From: Lolium rigidum | Lineage: Eukaryota; Streptophyta; Magnoliopsida; Poales; Poaceae | DNA: 64,000 nt | Assembly (NCBI RefSeq): GCF_022539505.1 | Contig: NC_061514.1 | Coordinates: 333,543,090-333,607,089 of the forward strand | Direction of reading: 5' to 3' | In this document: piece after piece, positions 12,751 through 23,380 of the stretch | Position numbering within the stretch: position 1 is the stretch's first letter | Layout of the letters: each line of letters starts with the position of its first letter | The notes under the pieces: model-generated | The model's input: only the letters and a program-made list of their open reading frames with translations | What the model was told of the DNA's origin: nothing | Databases searched by the model: none | Made by a program: the position numbers and the translations under genes

Positions 12751-12823
12751 TGCATAACCCCAAAACGATAATGGCAAATCGGTAAGAGACATCATAGAAC
12801 GAACCATATCTAAGAGAGTTCGA

Positions 12824-13900
12824 TTACGACGTTCGGACACACCATTGCGCTGTGGTGTTCCCGGCGGTGTCAATCTGTGAAAGTATTCCGCATTTCTTTA
12901 AATGCATGCCAAACTCATAACTCAGATATTCGCCTCCGCGATCAGAACGCAGAAACTTAATCTTCTTGTTACGTTGATTTTCTACTTCACTTTGGAATTC
13001 CTTGAACTTCTCGAAAGTCTCGGACTTATGTTTCATAAAGTAAATATACCCATATCTACTCAGATCATCCGTGAAGGTTAGAACATAACGATAACCACCG
13101 CGCGATGCTACACTCATCGGTCCGCACACATCGGTATGTATGATTTCCAATAAGTCTGTAGCTCGCTCCATTGTACCAGAGAATGGAGTCTTAGTCATTT
13201 TTCCCATTAGACATGCTTCGCATCTGTCAAGTGACTCAAAGTCAAGTGACTCAAGAAGTCCATCGGAATGGAGTTTCTTCATGCGCTTCACTCCAATATG
13301 ACCAAGACGACGATTGCCACATATAAGTAGAATTATCATTTAATTTAATTCGCTTAGCATCAATGTTATGAACATGTGTATCACTACTATCGAGATTTAA
13401 CAAGAATAAACCATTCATCTCGGGTGCATGGCCATAAAAGACATTACTCATATAAATCGAACAACCATTATTCTCGGACTTAAACGAATAACCGTCTTGC
13501 ATCAAACAAGATCCAGATATAATGTTCATGCTCAACGCAGTACCAAATAACAATTATTAAGGTTTAAAACTAATCCCGAAGGTAGATGTAGAGGGAGCGT
13601 GCCGACGGCGATCACATCGACTTTGGATCCATTTCCAACGCGCATCGTCACCTCGTCCCTCGCCAGGCTTCGTTTATTCCGCAGTTCTCGTTTCGAGTTA
13701 CAAATGTGAGCAACCGAAACAGTATCAAATACCCGGGCACTACTACGAGAACCAGTAAGATAGACATCTATAACATGTATATCAAATATACCTTTCTTCT
13801 TGATGTTGCCGCTCTTCGGATCGGCCAAGTATTTGGAGCAATTACGCTTCCGGTGCCCCTTCCCCGGCAGTAATAGCACACGGTATCGGGCTTAGGACCA
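12824..13900 (-). pseudogene. Copia gag zinc knuckle, protease and integrase (broken)
   Basis: On the minus strand a zinc-knuckle end (GHRKRNCSKYL) lies near 13860. A protease segment with VFDTVSVAHICN follows near 13735; the active-site glycine of DTG reads V. The pre-integrase zinc-binding region RRLGHIGVKRM..C..C is near 13310-13220. The integrase core with IHTDVCGP, FTDDLSRYGYIY and RSDRGGEY spans 13155-12930. Frame breaks occur near 13540, 13330 and 12860. Confidence 0.85.
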
Positions 13901-13960
13901 GCCTTAGGCTTCTCGTGAGGCGCCGCAACTTTCTTGCCGCCCTTCTTGAAGTTGCCCTTG

Positions 13961-14626
13961 TTAGGCTTGCCTCGCTTCTTGAAACTCGGTGGTCTTGTTG
14001 ACCATCAACACTTGGTTCTCCTTCTTTATTTCTACTTCGGCAGACTTCAGCATGGAGAAGAGTTCAGGTAACTCTTTGTTCATGTTCTGCATGTTGTAGT
14101 TCATCACGAAGTTCTTGTAACTTGGTGGCAGTGATTGGAGGACACGATGAATACCCAGCTTGTTAGGGATCACAATCCCCAAGTCACTGAGCTTCTTCGC
14201 ATGTCCGGACATGGCGAACATGTGCTCACTAACGGAGCTGCCCTCTTCCATCATGCAGTTAAAGAACTGTTTCGAGGCCTCATAGCTCTCCACAGCTGCA
14301 TGAGTCTCAAAGATAAGTTTGAGCTCACGCATCATCTCACATGGGTCGTGGTGCTCAAAACGCTTTTGGAGCTCTGCCTCTAAACTGCACAAGATGGCAC
14401 ACTGAACTTCGGAGTACCGAATTGCCCGAGTCTCATAAACATTCTTTATGTCCTCGGACACTACAGGAGGTGGTGGGGCACCTAGCGGTGCTTCGAGCAC
14501 AAATTGCAAGCTTACGCCAGCGAGGAAAATCCTCACATGACGGAACCAGTCAGTGAAGTTGCTACCATTGCCCTTAAGCTTTTCTTTCTCTAGGAACTGG
14601 TTAAAATTGATGGAGGGGGGCGCCAT
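13961..14626 (-). pseudogene. Copia gag
   Basis: An open frame of 221 codons starts MAPPSINFNQFLEKEKLKG. It contains the FTDWFRHVRIFL and MMEEGSSVSEHMFAM segments typical of the Copia capsid (UBN2-like) domain. The frame ends just before the zinc-knuckle region, which lies in another frame downstream, so the polyprotein is broken. Confidence 0.85.
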
Positions 14627-15820
14627 GATCTACAACATATTTGCAAAGAGTTTAGACTAAGTTTATGATAAAATGAGTTCAATTTTAATTCTTAAATTAA
14701 CAGGGTGAACTCCCACTCAAAACAATATCCCTCGCATTGTCTTAGTGATTACACGAACCAAATCCACTACACCAAGTCCGATCTTCACGAGAAAAGATGT
14801 AGCTTCAAAGGCGAACACCCAAGTGTTCATCATATCATTCATATGACTCATGCTCTACCTTTCGGTATCCCGTGTTCCGAGACCATGTCTGTACATGCTA
14901 GGCTCGTCAAGGCAACCTTAGTATCCGCGTGTGCAAATCTGGCTTGCACCCGTTGTATGCACATGTAGAGTCTATCACACCCGATCATCACGAGATGCTT
15001 CGAAACGACAAGTCTTAGCAACGGTGCATACTTAGGATGAACACTTTATTATCTTGATATTTAGTGAGAGGGATCATCTTATAATGCTACCGTCGCGATC
15101 TAAGCAAAATAAGATGCATAAAAAGGATTAACATCACATGCAATTCATAATGTGTGATATGATATGGCCTTTCTTCTTGCGCTTTTGATCTCCATCTCCA
15201 AAGCACGGACATGATCTCCATCATCACCAGCATGGCGTCAAGGTCAGTGGCGCCGCTTCATGGTTGTCCATCACTTATAGCTACTATAACAACTACTTGA
15301 AATAAAGCTATTACATGATGAATAGACACGCAGGTCTTTAACAAAAATTAAAGACAACCATTAGGCTCCTGCCGGTTGCCATAATACAACAATGAACATC
15401 TCATACATCATATATAATCATCATCACATTATGGCCATATCACATCACCAAACCACCGCAAAAACAAGTTAGACGCCTCTAATTTGGTTTGCATATTTTA
15501 CGTGGTTTAGGGTTTTCGAGTGAGATCCAATCTACCTACGAACATGAACCACAACGGTGATACTAGTGTTGACAATAGAAGTGTAAATTACAATCTTCAC
15601 TATGGTGGGAGAGACAGACACCCGCAAAGCCACTTATGCAATACAAGTTGCATGTCAAGCGTGGAGCAAGTCTCATGAAACGCGGTCATGTAAAGTTAGC
15701 CCGGGCCGCTTCATCCCACCATCCCGCAAGAAGCAAAGTACACAAACTAAAGCAACAAAAGCATCACCGCCCACAAAACCATTGTGTTCTACTCGTGCAA
15801 CAGATCTATGCATAGACATG
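14627..15820 (-). other. Copia 5' untranslated leader
   Basis: About 1.2 kb between the primer-binding site and gag with no substantial minus-strand frame. A long leader is normal for the BARE/Angela group. Confidence 0.7.
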
Positions 15821-15833
15821 GCTCTGATACCAC
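15821..15833 (-). other. Copia primer-binding site (initiator tRNA-Met)
   Basis: On the minus strand GTGGTATCAGAGC directly follows the 5' LTR. TGGTATCAGAGC is the standard complement of the plant initiator tRNA-Met 3' end. Confidence 0.92.
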
Positions 15834-17485
15834 TGATGGGGTTCGTTGCATAGAAAACAAAAATTTTCCTACCGCAAAGCGAATAAAACCAACAGATCTA
15901 ATCTATGAAACACCCAAGATCCAATCTACTAGATCTAAGCAACGAGATGGAGATGAAACTAACCCTCGAAGATTCCAAAGCCTACGAGATTAATCTCGTT
16001 GTTGGTGTAGACGATCGTCCCCGGTGCCGCAATCCGGCGAGCACTTCCGTACTCGGTCGCGCGTACGGTGTCGATGAAGCTCCTTCCTCTCCCCGTTCCG
16101 GCGGGCAGCGGAGGTGTGGTAGATCTCCACGGAATCCCAGCAGCACGACGGCGTGGTGGTGGTGGTGGAGAAGAATTCCCGCAGGGCTTCGCCTAAGCCG
16201 GAGCGAAGAAACCGGGAGGGAGGAGAGGTGGCACTTTAGGGTTTCGTACGGAGCAGCAATGGCCGGCCAAACTACCCCACTATTTATAGTCGGAAGGTAG
16301 GGTTAGGGTTTCGCGAAACCGATCAAGTGGCGGCGCCTGGTGGGCCCACACCACACCCTGGCGCGGCCAAGGGTGGGCCCGCGCCGCCGTGTGGTGTGGC
16401 CCACTCCTGGCCTTTCTCCGTCTCCCCTTTGGACTCCGTCTGCGCGACAGAAAAATAAGAACCTCTGTTTTTATTTCGTCCAATTCCGAGAATGTTTCCA
16501 TAACAACTTTTCTTGAAATACAAAACAGCAGAATTCTTCCAGAACAATTCCGGCTCTCCTCGTGATGTCTCGGATCCTATCCGAGACTCCGAACAACATT
16601 CGGTCTCCATCTCATATTCCGAATCTACTTATGCGACATCGAACCTTAAGCGCGTCACCCTACGGTTCGTGAACTATGCAGACATGGTCGAGACTCCTCT
16701 CCGAGCAATAACCAATAGCGGGATCTGGGAGATCCATAATGGCTCCCACATATTCAACGATGACTTAGTGATCGATTGAACCATTTACATACGATGCCAA
16801 TTCCCTTTGTCTCGCGATATTTTACTTGTCCAAGGTTTGATCATCGGTATCTCCATACCTTGTTCAACCTCGTTACCGACAAGTACTCTTTACTCGTACC
16901 GTGGTATGTGATCTCTTATGAACCATTCATATGCTTGCAAGCTAATCAGATGACATTCCACCGAGAGGGCCCGAGTATATCTATCCGTCATCAGGATGGA
17001 CAAATCCCACTATTGATCCATATGCCTCAACTCACACTTTCCAAATACTTAATCCCATCTTTATTGCCACCCATTTACGCAATGGTGTTTGATGTAATCA
17101 AAGTACCCTTCCGGTGTAAGTGATTTACATGATCTCATGGTCGAAGGACTAAGGCAACTATGTATCGAAAGCTTATAGCAATTTGAACTTAATGACTTGA
17201 TCTTATGCTACGCTCATTTGGGTGTGTGTCCATTATATCATTCAACTAATGACATAACCTTGTTATTAATAACATCCAATGTTCATGATCACGAAACCAT
17301 GATCATCTATTAATCAACAAGCTAGTTATACAAGAGGCTTACTAGGGACTCCTTGTTGTTTACATAACACACATGTATCAATGTTTCTGTTAATACAATT
17401 ATAGCATGGTATATAAACATTTATCATAAACACAAAGATATTATAATAACCACTTTATTATTGCCTCTTGGGCATATCTCCAACA
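15834..17485 (-). repeat. Copia 5' LTR (1652 bp)
   Basis: Partner of 8956-10606. The two differ at a few dozen positions or fewer by eye, many of them at CAG/CTG (see findings). Confidence 0.95.
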
Positions 17486-17490
17486 ACAAA

Positions 17491-18341
17491 TACTCATTTT
17501 TGGGAAGATACTTGGTTAGGAAAAGTACCACTAGCCCAGCAATATCCATCTTTATATAATATTGTGCATCACAAGAATGTAACGGTAGCCCATGTGTTAG
17601 CTTAAACACCTCTGAATATCAGTTTCCGAAGGTTGTTGGTGGGTAACATATGGACTTTGTGGTTACAGTTATGCCAAAAACTTATGATGGTTCATCTAAA
17701 TGACGACAAGGATCGTTTTGTTTGGCGTTTGACAACAAATGGCGTGTTTACGGTGAAATCTATGTATGAAGACCTTATGAATGACCACACCCCTTTCTTG
17801 AGAAAATACTTATGGAAAGTTAAAGTACCACTTAAGATTAAAATATTTATGTGGTTTCTGAATAATAAGGTTTTGCTTACTAAAGATAATTTAGCTAAAC
17901 GTAGATGGAATGGGTGTACAAAGTGTGTTTTTTACGGAGAGCAGGAGACTATTGAACATCTCTTCATAACTTGCCCTTTAGCTAAATTACTTTGGCGTAC
18001 AGTCACTTTCACTTTTGATCTTCCACCTCCAACCAATATTACTAATATGTTTGGTAATTTAAATGGAGTTGATAGACAATCTAAGGCATTCATTCGTATT
18101 GGGGTGTCTGCTCTATGTTGGTCTATTTGGAGGGCGAGGAATGATATTATTTTTAACAAAAAAACAGTCTTTTCACTTTTTGCAGGTTATCCATATGGTG
18201 GCACATTGGGTTCAGTTGTGGGCTCTACTATCACCGGAGGGGCAGCGGGATGCTATGGCTACTGGATGCACATGGCTCCAGACGGTCGCTCAGGATATCT
18301 TGTGTCAGACTGGTTGGCGACACACTAGGCGGCTGCATTGA
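17491..18341 (+). pseudogene. LINE ORF2 C-terminus with zf-RVT domain
   Basis: Continues ORF2 after the Copia insertion: THFWEDTWLGKVPLA, a stop near 17600, then VWRLTTNGVFTVKSMYEDL and the zinc-binding reverse-transcriptase-associated domain (KVPLKIKIFMWFL, C..C near 17920, H..C near 17960). The frame shifts at the A-run near 18160; the +1 frame continues as FLQVIHMVAHWVQLW to a stop at 18341. Confidence 0.88.
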
Positions 18342-18507
18342 TGTGTAGTCCTTTTTTGTTTTGTTTCTTTCGCTGGTTGATTCTTGTATCAATCCTGGGC
18401 GATGATTGAGATATTCTAAAAACTTTGTACTCGTAACTTATTAATAAAAAGCAGTGTGCATCATCATGATGCAGAAGCCGGGGTCTTACTCCCCATTTCG
18501 AAAAAAA
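18342..18507 (+). other. LINE 3' untranslated region and A-tail
   Basis: Ends with GCAGAAGCCGGGGTCTTACT and TTCGAAAAAAAA immediately before the target duplication. Confidence 0.8.
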
Positions 18508-18782
18508 ATGGAACAAACAGTACAACATGCATGGTGGAGCGTGCACACTTGTTTTCGCCAAATCATGTTCGCAAAACCTTGTGAAACACTGTTCTTGCGC
18601 CGGACTATGAAATTCAAACTTTCTAGAATTATAAATTTACATACACCAAGTCAGAAGAGCTTGCGGGAAACAACGTAGAAGTTTGAAACCTAAACTCTAT
18701 ACACAATGATCATCTGAAAACATAAGTCGTATGGAAGACCATCGCCAAGCAAGCCTAAACCACATACATGGCCGCGACCTTA

Positions 18783-19242
18783 GTGGTTGTTTGGATAGCC
18801 AGGATTAGCGATTAGATTTTATAAAACGTGTTTTAGGCTGATTTCTAGGAAAACCAGTTTTACTAGCTTTTCAGTTAAGAATTGGTTCACAGAAAATTTT
18901 GTTTGGCTAGCAAAATCTGGTAGGCACGTTATATTCCTTATCTGATATGAATAAATGAATCCAGTTGAGGAAATCACGGTGGCAACAAACGATCTACTCA
19001 CGAAGTTGTTGAGAAATGAGCGGGACGAAGCACTTCGCTCGGATCGAGTACATGGGAACCACGTTTATAGAAAAACAACTAATACCCGTTTTTCCAAAAA
19101 CGCGAAATATGAGGATTCCGAAAACTGAATTCTGCATATCCACGGACTTGTTAGCGTCGCCAAACAAGTTTTTGTTCTGTTAGTCGGTTTCTCTAGTTTA
19201 TACAAAACGAATTCTGTATATTCCACTCATCCAAACAACCCC
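18783..19242. mobile_element. Tourist-like MITE, 460 bp
   Basis: Terminal inverted repeats GTGGTTGTTTGGAT and, inverted, GGGGTTGTTTGGAT (18783-18796; 19229-19242) are flanked by TTA duplications (18780-18782; 19243-19245). TTA target sites and G-rich TTTGG ends fit PIF/Harbinger Tourist families. No coding capacity. Confidence 0.85.
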
Positions 19243-19245
19243 TTA

Positions 19246-19670
19246 GGTGATGAAAGAATTTCATTCTGTCTCCCAAGAGAAATAAATATTTAGGCCAACG
19301 TCACCAACAATAATCTCTGTCAACACCATGCAAAAGATCCAGCGATGTTCGGGGGCGCCCGTAACATAGATGTTAACCATGTGAGCAGTTACTACAGCCA
19401 ACGCCACGACACTGAATAAGACACGCAATAGTACAAAACACTGCATCGCAAAATTGGAAAACATCGTCAGATTAGCAGTCAAATTAACGAATTTACAACC
19501 TAGCCATTACATATATATGAACGCATTCCATCAAATATTCAGAGCAATCAACTCCACCGATTGTTTGTTCGTGGTAAATTCGTCAAGCAATCTCCTGTCC
19601 ATCGATGAAACGTACGAACAAGAAGAGAAGGGTTTAGGGTGGGTTGTAGCTAGTAATTAATACAATACTA
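19246..19670. other. Intergenic DNA
   Basis: No gene or repeat terminus recognised. Confidence 0.35.
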
Positions 19671-19785
19671 CTCCCTCTCTCACAGTTTATAAGGCACACG
19701 CGTACCCCTAGGTCGCAAATTTAATCAAGTTAGCATTAGTTATATGTTATAAAAATTATATCATTAGAGTATCTTATACATAGCT
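19671..19785. mobile_element. Partial Stowaway-like MITE
   Basis: Begins CTCCCTCTCTCACAGTTTAT after TA and resembles the left half of grass Stowaway elements. No matching inverted right end found, so truncated or strongly diverged. Confidence 0.5.
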
Positions 19786-19904
19786 TTCACTCATGGGTCG
19801 TCGGCTACGCCTCACAGTCGCAGGCCGGCAGGCGCCACCACATTCACCTGCCTCACGCCCTGGCCGCCGGCTCCGGCCCTCTGGAGTAGATATCAGTTCA
19901 TAAT

Positions 19905-20049
19905 AGATACCAACAAGGAAGATGCAAAACTGATTCTGTACGGGAAGGTGTATGCTGAGGACTTGAGAGCGTGTCACTTTGACGAGAAGGGCGAATTTTC
20001 TGTGAGGCGAGCGTATAAACAGCAAATGGACAGCCACATACACAGCTAA
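19905..20049 (+). pseudogene. Possible LINE ORF2 scrap
   Basis: A plus-strand frame reads DTNKEDAKLILYGKVYAEDL then HFDEKGEFSVRRAYKQQ. The FSVRRAY motif resembles the segment just before the zf-RVT domain of plant LINEs (xFSVKSAY). Too short for certainty. Confidence 0.35.
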
Positions 20050-20099
20050 CTGCGACCAGGCTAATGCTGTTCTGCGTCAGAACTCGAAAGAGGGACCAG

Positions 20100-20585
20100 A
20101 GGTGGTTGAAACTAGTCAACTACCCTGCCCGAGCATGATGAAGATGCATTCTCAGAGGTGCGCCACGACTCTGATGCATTCTCACAAGAGCAGCGTCGCG
20201 GCAAAGGAACGGGGGCGATCCGCGATGACTTAAGCACAGCTTATGATGCTAGCTCTGAACATGAGGAAGTTCGCATGAAGCTGCCGGCGTGGAGGTTTAG
20301 AGGAACTGATATTCCAGCATAGAACATCCCTTTCGGCCTGCGAGGTTAGAAGAGGCAAACAGTGTATCTCCGGTGTCCAGGGAGTATGTAATTCCAGCTT
20401 TTTCCTAATTCCTAGTTGATCCTATATCTGGGCGACATGGAAAACATTGTTTTGTAATAAAGCTATTCTTTACCACTAGAAAAACAACTTGTTGTGGTTC
20501 AGGAAACAAAACTAAATCGCCATCCAGGGAACTGAATCAGTCTGTATTTTTTGATCCGGACGGGGCACACACTGTACACGAGGTT
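20100..20585 (+). pseudogene. Unidentified gene fragment with possible exons
   Basis: Plus-strand frames look protein-like but match nothing I can name: one near 20220-20320 (LSTAYDASSEHEEVRMK) and one near 20330-20384 (RPARLEEANSVSPVSRE) ending at GTATGT. A third at about 20504-20582 (PSRELNQSVFFDPDG) is preceded by GGTTCAG and followed by GTTAGT. The splice-like borders suggest two exons of a host gene on the strand opposite the deaminase gene. Stops in the first part suggest decay. Confidence 0.3.
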
Positions 20586-20671
20586 AGTATCCATCTTCTC
20601 CTTTTCCTAGTCTAATAGGGAAAACGTGGAACACATAAATAACATTACACTAGTGAGCAGGGCCGTGGAGC

Positions 20672-23380
20672 CTACATCAAGAGCCCTGCCGCCGCACGCT
20701 CGAACATCACCCTCAGGGACTTCTTCACCTCATCATCTGCGAACACGAACTCCAGCGCGCCCTGGGCTAGCCGAAACAGCTCAGCCTTGCTAAGACCTGA
20801 CAAAATCCGCATGGAATTCATTGCTCAGAGTCTGTAACAAGTATATGTTGTTGGAATAAGGAACATGCTCTGATTTCCTAGGTTCTGTTTCTAAGAGAAA
20901 TGAGCATACCAAAGGTAGATGCAACGAGGTAATATTCATTTGAGAGGCTTGTCGAAAAGAGCCCAGAATCGTCGGTGCACAGCGACAGAGGGTGCTTCGC
21001 GTTGTATAGGTCAGCTGCACGAATTCAGAAACTCACAGGGTTAAGATGCTTGCTGGGGTGACCTACTTTACGGTCAAAACTTTTGGGTTCTGCATTGACA
21101 GGAACAGACCGAAGTGATGGAGCTCTAGAGAAGGGGTGCCCCCAGTCATAACATTGGAGGTTAAACATATCTCCACCTGCAAATTTTTGTGCCGGAAGTA
21201 AGGTAAGCATGGGTGGCATAGAATAGGTAGAGATAATGAATGCCAAGGAACAGAAAGAAGGTCACCGGTATCATCGATGACTTGAGCTTCTTCCACTCTT
21301 CGTCGTTCAGGCAGCAGACATGGCCCAGCCTTTGAGGGCAGAAGTCCAGTACTGCTTGGATCTCCTTTCTGTTTGGTACCTGTTGTTCACTAAGCTCTAA
21401 TTTCATCGGTCAAACAATATATGTGCAGATTTACAAATAATGTGTCAAGCAACGAGTGATAATAATTAAGTAAACATTGCTTATGTAACTTGTCTGAATG
21501 TGTTTTCATACCTCACCACAGTGAATTGTGATGGGAATTCCCAGCTCTTTAGCATGCTCTAGAGCAGGCAAGTATGTCTCCCTTAACAAATGATGAAAGC
21601 GCCATGGAGTATTAGCAGATAAATAGTTAACATGTCTTCATTTAGTAAAAGCGAGAGGGCAGAATATTTCTTACCATTCACCTACAACTGGATTGCCGGA
21701 GAGATCGATTCCGACTACACCTTGGTCCTTCATTTCCATGGCTAAATTAACCTGGTGAAAAAAAGAAAATTATTCGACAGTGTCCCAAGTTTTGTCCAGA
21801 GTATAAGCAAAAGCGGAACGTTTCTTCATACAGTATCCAATGCTGCCGAAGTTGTCTCACGACGGTCAATGCTTAAAAGGAGCCTAACATATATCTTCTT
21901 TTTCTTCATGTCACCAGCCAAATCACTCATAGGTGTAGGACTTAATGTTTCATCGGTTCTTAAGTTAGAATCAAATAAAACAACATCAACGTCTTCAACA
22001 GCTTTAAGACCTTTAATAACAGCATTCATGTAAGACCGCTTGGTCATCCCTTTGCCTTCATTATTCTAGGAGAGAAAAGAAACACAAAACTAGTCAGCTC
22101 ATTCCGTCAGAAACTCATAAATTTCGAATTACGACAAACGAAATATCAAAAAGTAGCACCTTAGGTGTAGTCCTTATTTCCAAATACACAACGCTCTCGG
22201 CAGCAAAGTCTCCCACAACCTGTTTCAATTGTCTGCAGAATTAACTGTCGTGTACAGCAGTATGTAATAGCGTGAAATGATTATTAACATACCTCCTTGG
22301 TGATCCTTGTTACCGTTTCATGGTCAGTCGTAAGTATATGAAACAAATCAAAGAGCTTAAAACACTCTGGGAGAGATCTACTGTCTGTTTAAGAAAAATT
22401 AGAATCAGAGTCAATAAGCAGACATGGAATTCAAGCCAAAAAAATATCGCAACAGAGAAACATAAGTACCAAGTATCCATCAGATAAATACTTCCAAAAG
22501 TAGGATAAAGTGTAAAAATTTCAGAGATATACATCTCCGTCCATTATATGTTTTGATATGACTTATGAGTAGGTAACTGTATTACAAAAAAAATTTATAA
22601 CGAAATCATCTACTTACTCTTCGTGATCACATCTTTAAAATCTTCAAAGACAATGAGTCCTTTGTCACCTAGCTGTTTCGCAAGCTCTCTATTCAAGGAA
22701 CGACAACAAGAGAGTGTGAAAAATTGTAAGAGCAGAAATATGAAAGAACTTGTACATAGAATTGTTCCCAATAAACATGTCAGCCTCCCATCTCAATAGA
22801 CAAATTAACATGTCAAGTAGTAATAGCAACGGTACAAAAAATATGAAGTAGTATACAGAATGAATACTGCCAACTGAAATAGTATATAATTGGAACATAG
22901 ATATTCCATACTCATGTTGAAGACAAAGCAATTATTGCGACTTAAAATCATCATCATGGTGGTAAAATTGGTACCGGAGGAGTAAGTAGCAAGGGACTGA
23001 AGGGATCTGCTAAATGACAGATTTGGAAAAGCTTAGGTGGTCATTACAGTATCAGATGATAAATCGTTCAGCAAAACGATCTGGGAGAACGGGAGCAGAC
23101 GCTGTTGCTCCCGGAGGATGCAGACAAACGTAACCAAACCCGCTACCACGAACTCCAATCGCTCTGCTCTACCGTTGGATCAGCAGGTCACGACTGCCGA
23201 ATGGAAGGCAGGAAGAACTGAGGGGGTTGGGGAGGGGGGGGAGGGGAGAGGGAGCGGTACTGACAGCAGAGTGGAGTTGCGGACGGAGCCGTTGAGGTGG
23301 GCGTGGAGCTCCACCTTGGGGAGCGAGACGCACCACTCCATCGCCTCCTTCTCCGCCTCCGGTTTCCTCTCGGTCCCCAT
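20672..23380 (-). CDS. MAPDA: Adenosine deaminase-like protein (N6-methyl-AMP deaminase)
   Basis: Reconstructed on the minus strand as 11 exons: 23380-23261, 22684-22618, 22384-22293, 22219-22160, 22065-21832, 21751-21675, 21581-21512, 21379-21266, 21176-21110, 21014-20910, 20796-20672. All introns are GT-AG and exon lengths total 1131 nt (376 codons plus stop), close to the usual plant length. The metal-binding HAHLNGS is at residues 26-32, HCGE with the catalytic glutamate at 237-240, and TDDSG at 314-318. Exon 5 encodes the LLLSIDRRETTSA stretch. Family knowledge: the enzyme deaminates N6-methyl-AMP to IMP in the cytosol, clearing modified nucleotides from m6A-RNA turnover. An internal ATG at 23341 (MEWCVSLPKV) is an alternative start that would shorten the protein by 13 residues. 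The exon 1/2 junction (LLS|LAKQ) is my least certain splice choice. No disruption seen. Confidence 0.93.

Larger units (their letters stand above)
8956..17485 (-). mobile_element. Complete Copia LTR retrotransposon, Angela/BARE/WIS type
   Basis: Two LTRs of 1651 and 1652 bp (8956-10606 and 15834-17485) flank an internal region transcribed on the minus strand, 8530 bp in all. LTR ends read TGTTGGAGATATGCCC...CCCATCA. The primer-binding site, complementary to initiator tRNA-Met, is next to the 5' LTR. Gag, protease, integrase, RT and RNase H follow in Copia order. The target duplication in the LINE is GCAAA (8951-8955) versus ACAAA (17486-17490). The intact LINE reading frame shows GCAAA is original and one base changed. 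Multiple frameshifts make it non-autonomous now. Confidence 0.95.
5880..18507 (+). mobile_element. 5'-truncated L1-type LINE split by a Copia element
   Basis: LINE sequence occupies 5880-8955 and 17491-18507. The 9-bp target duplication ATGGAACAA lies at 5871-5879 and 18508-18516, directly after an A-run at the 3' end (18501-18508). Position 5880 already lies inside ORF1, so the copy is 5'-truncated, as is usual after target-primed reverse transcription. The two halves join in frame across the Copia insertion (...GNGAN|THFWED). The 3' untranslated part ends with GATGCAGAAGCCGGGG followed by TTCGAAAAAAAA, typical of grass LINE tails. ORF2 carries several frameshifts and stops, so the copy is dead. 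Confidence 0.92.
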
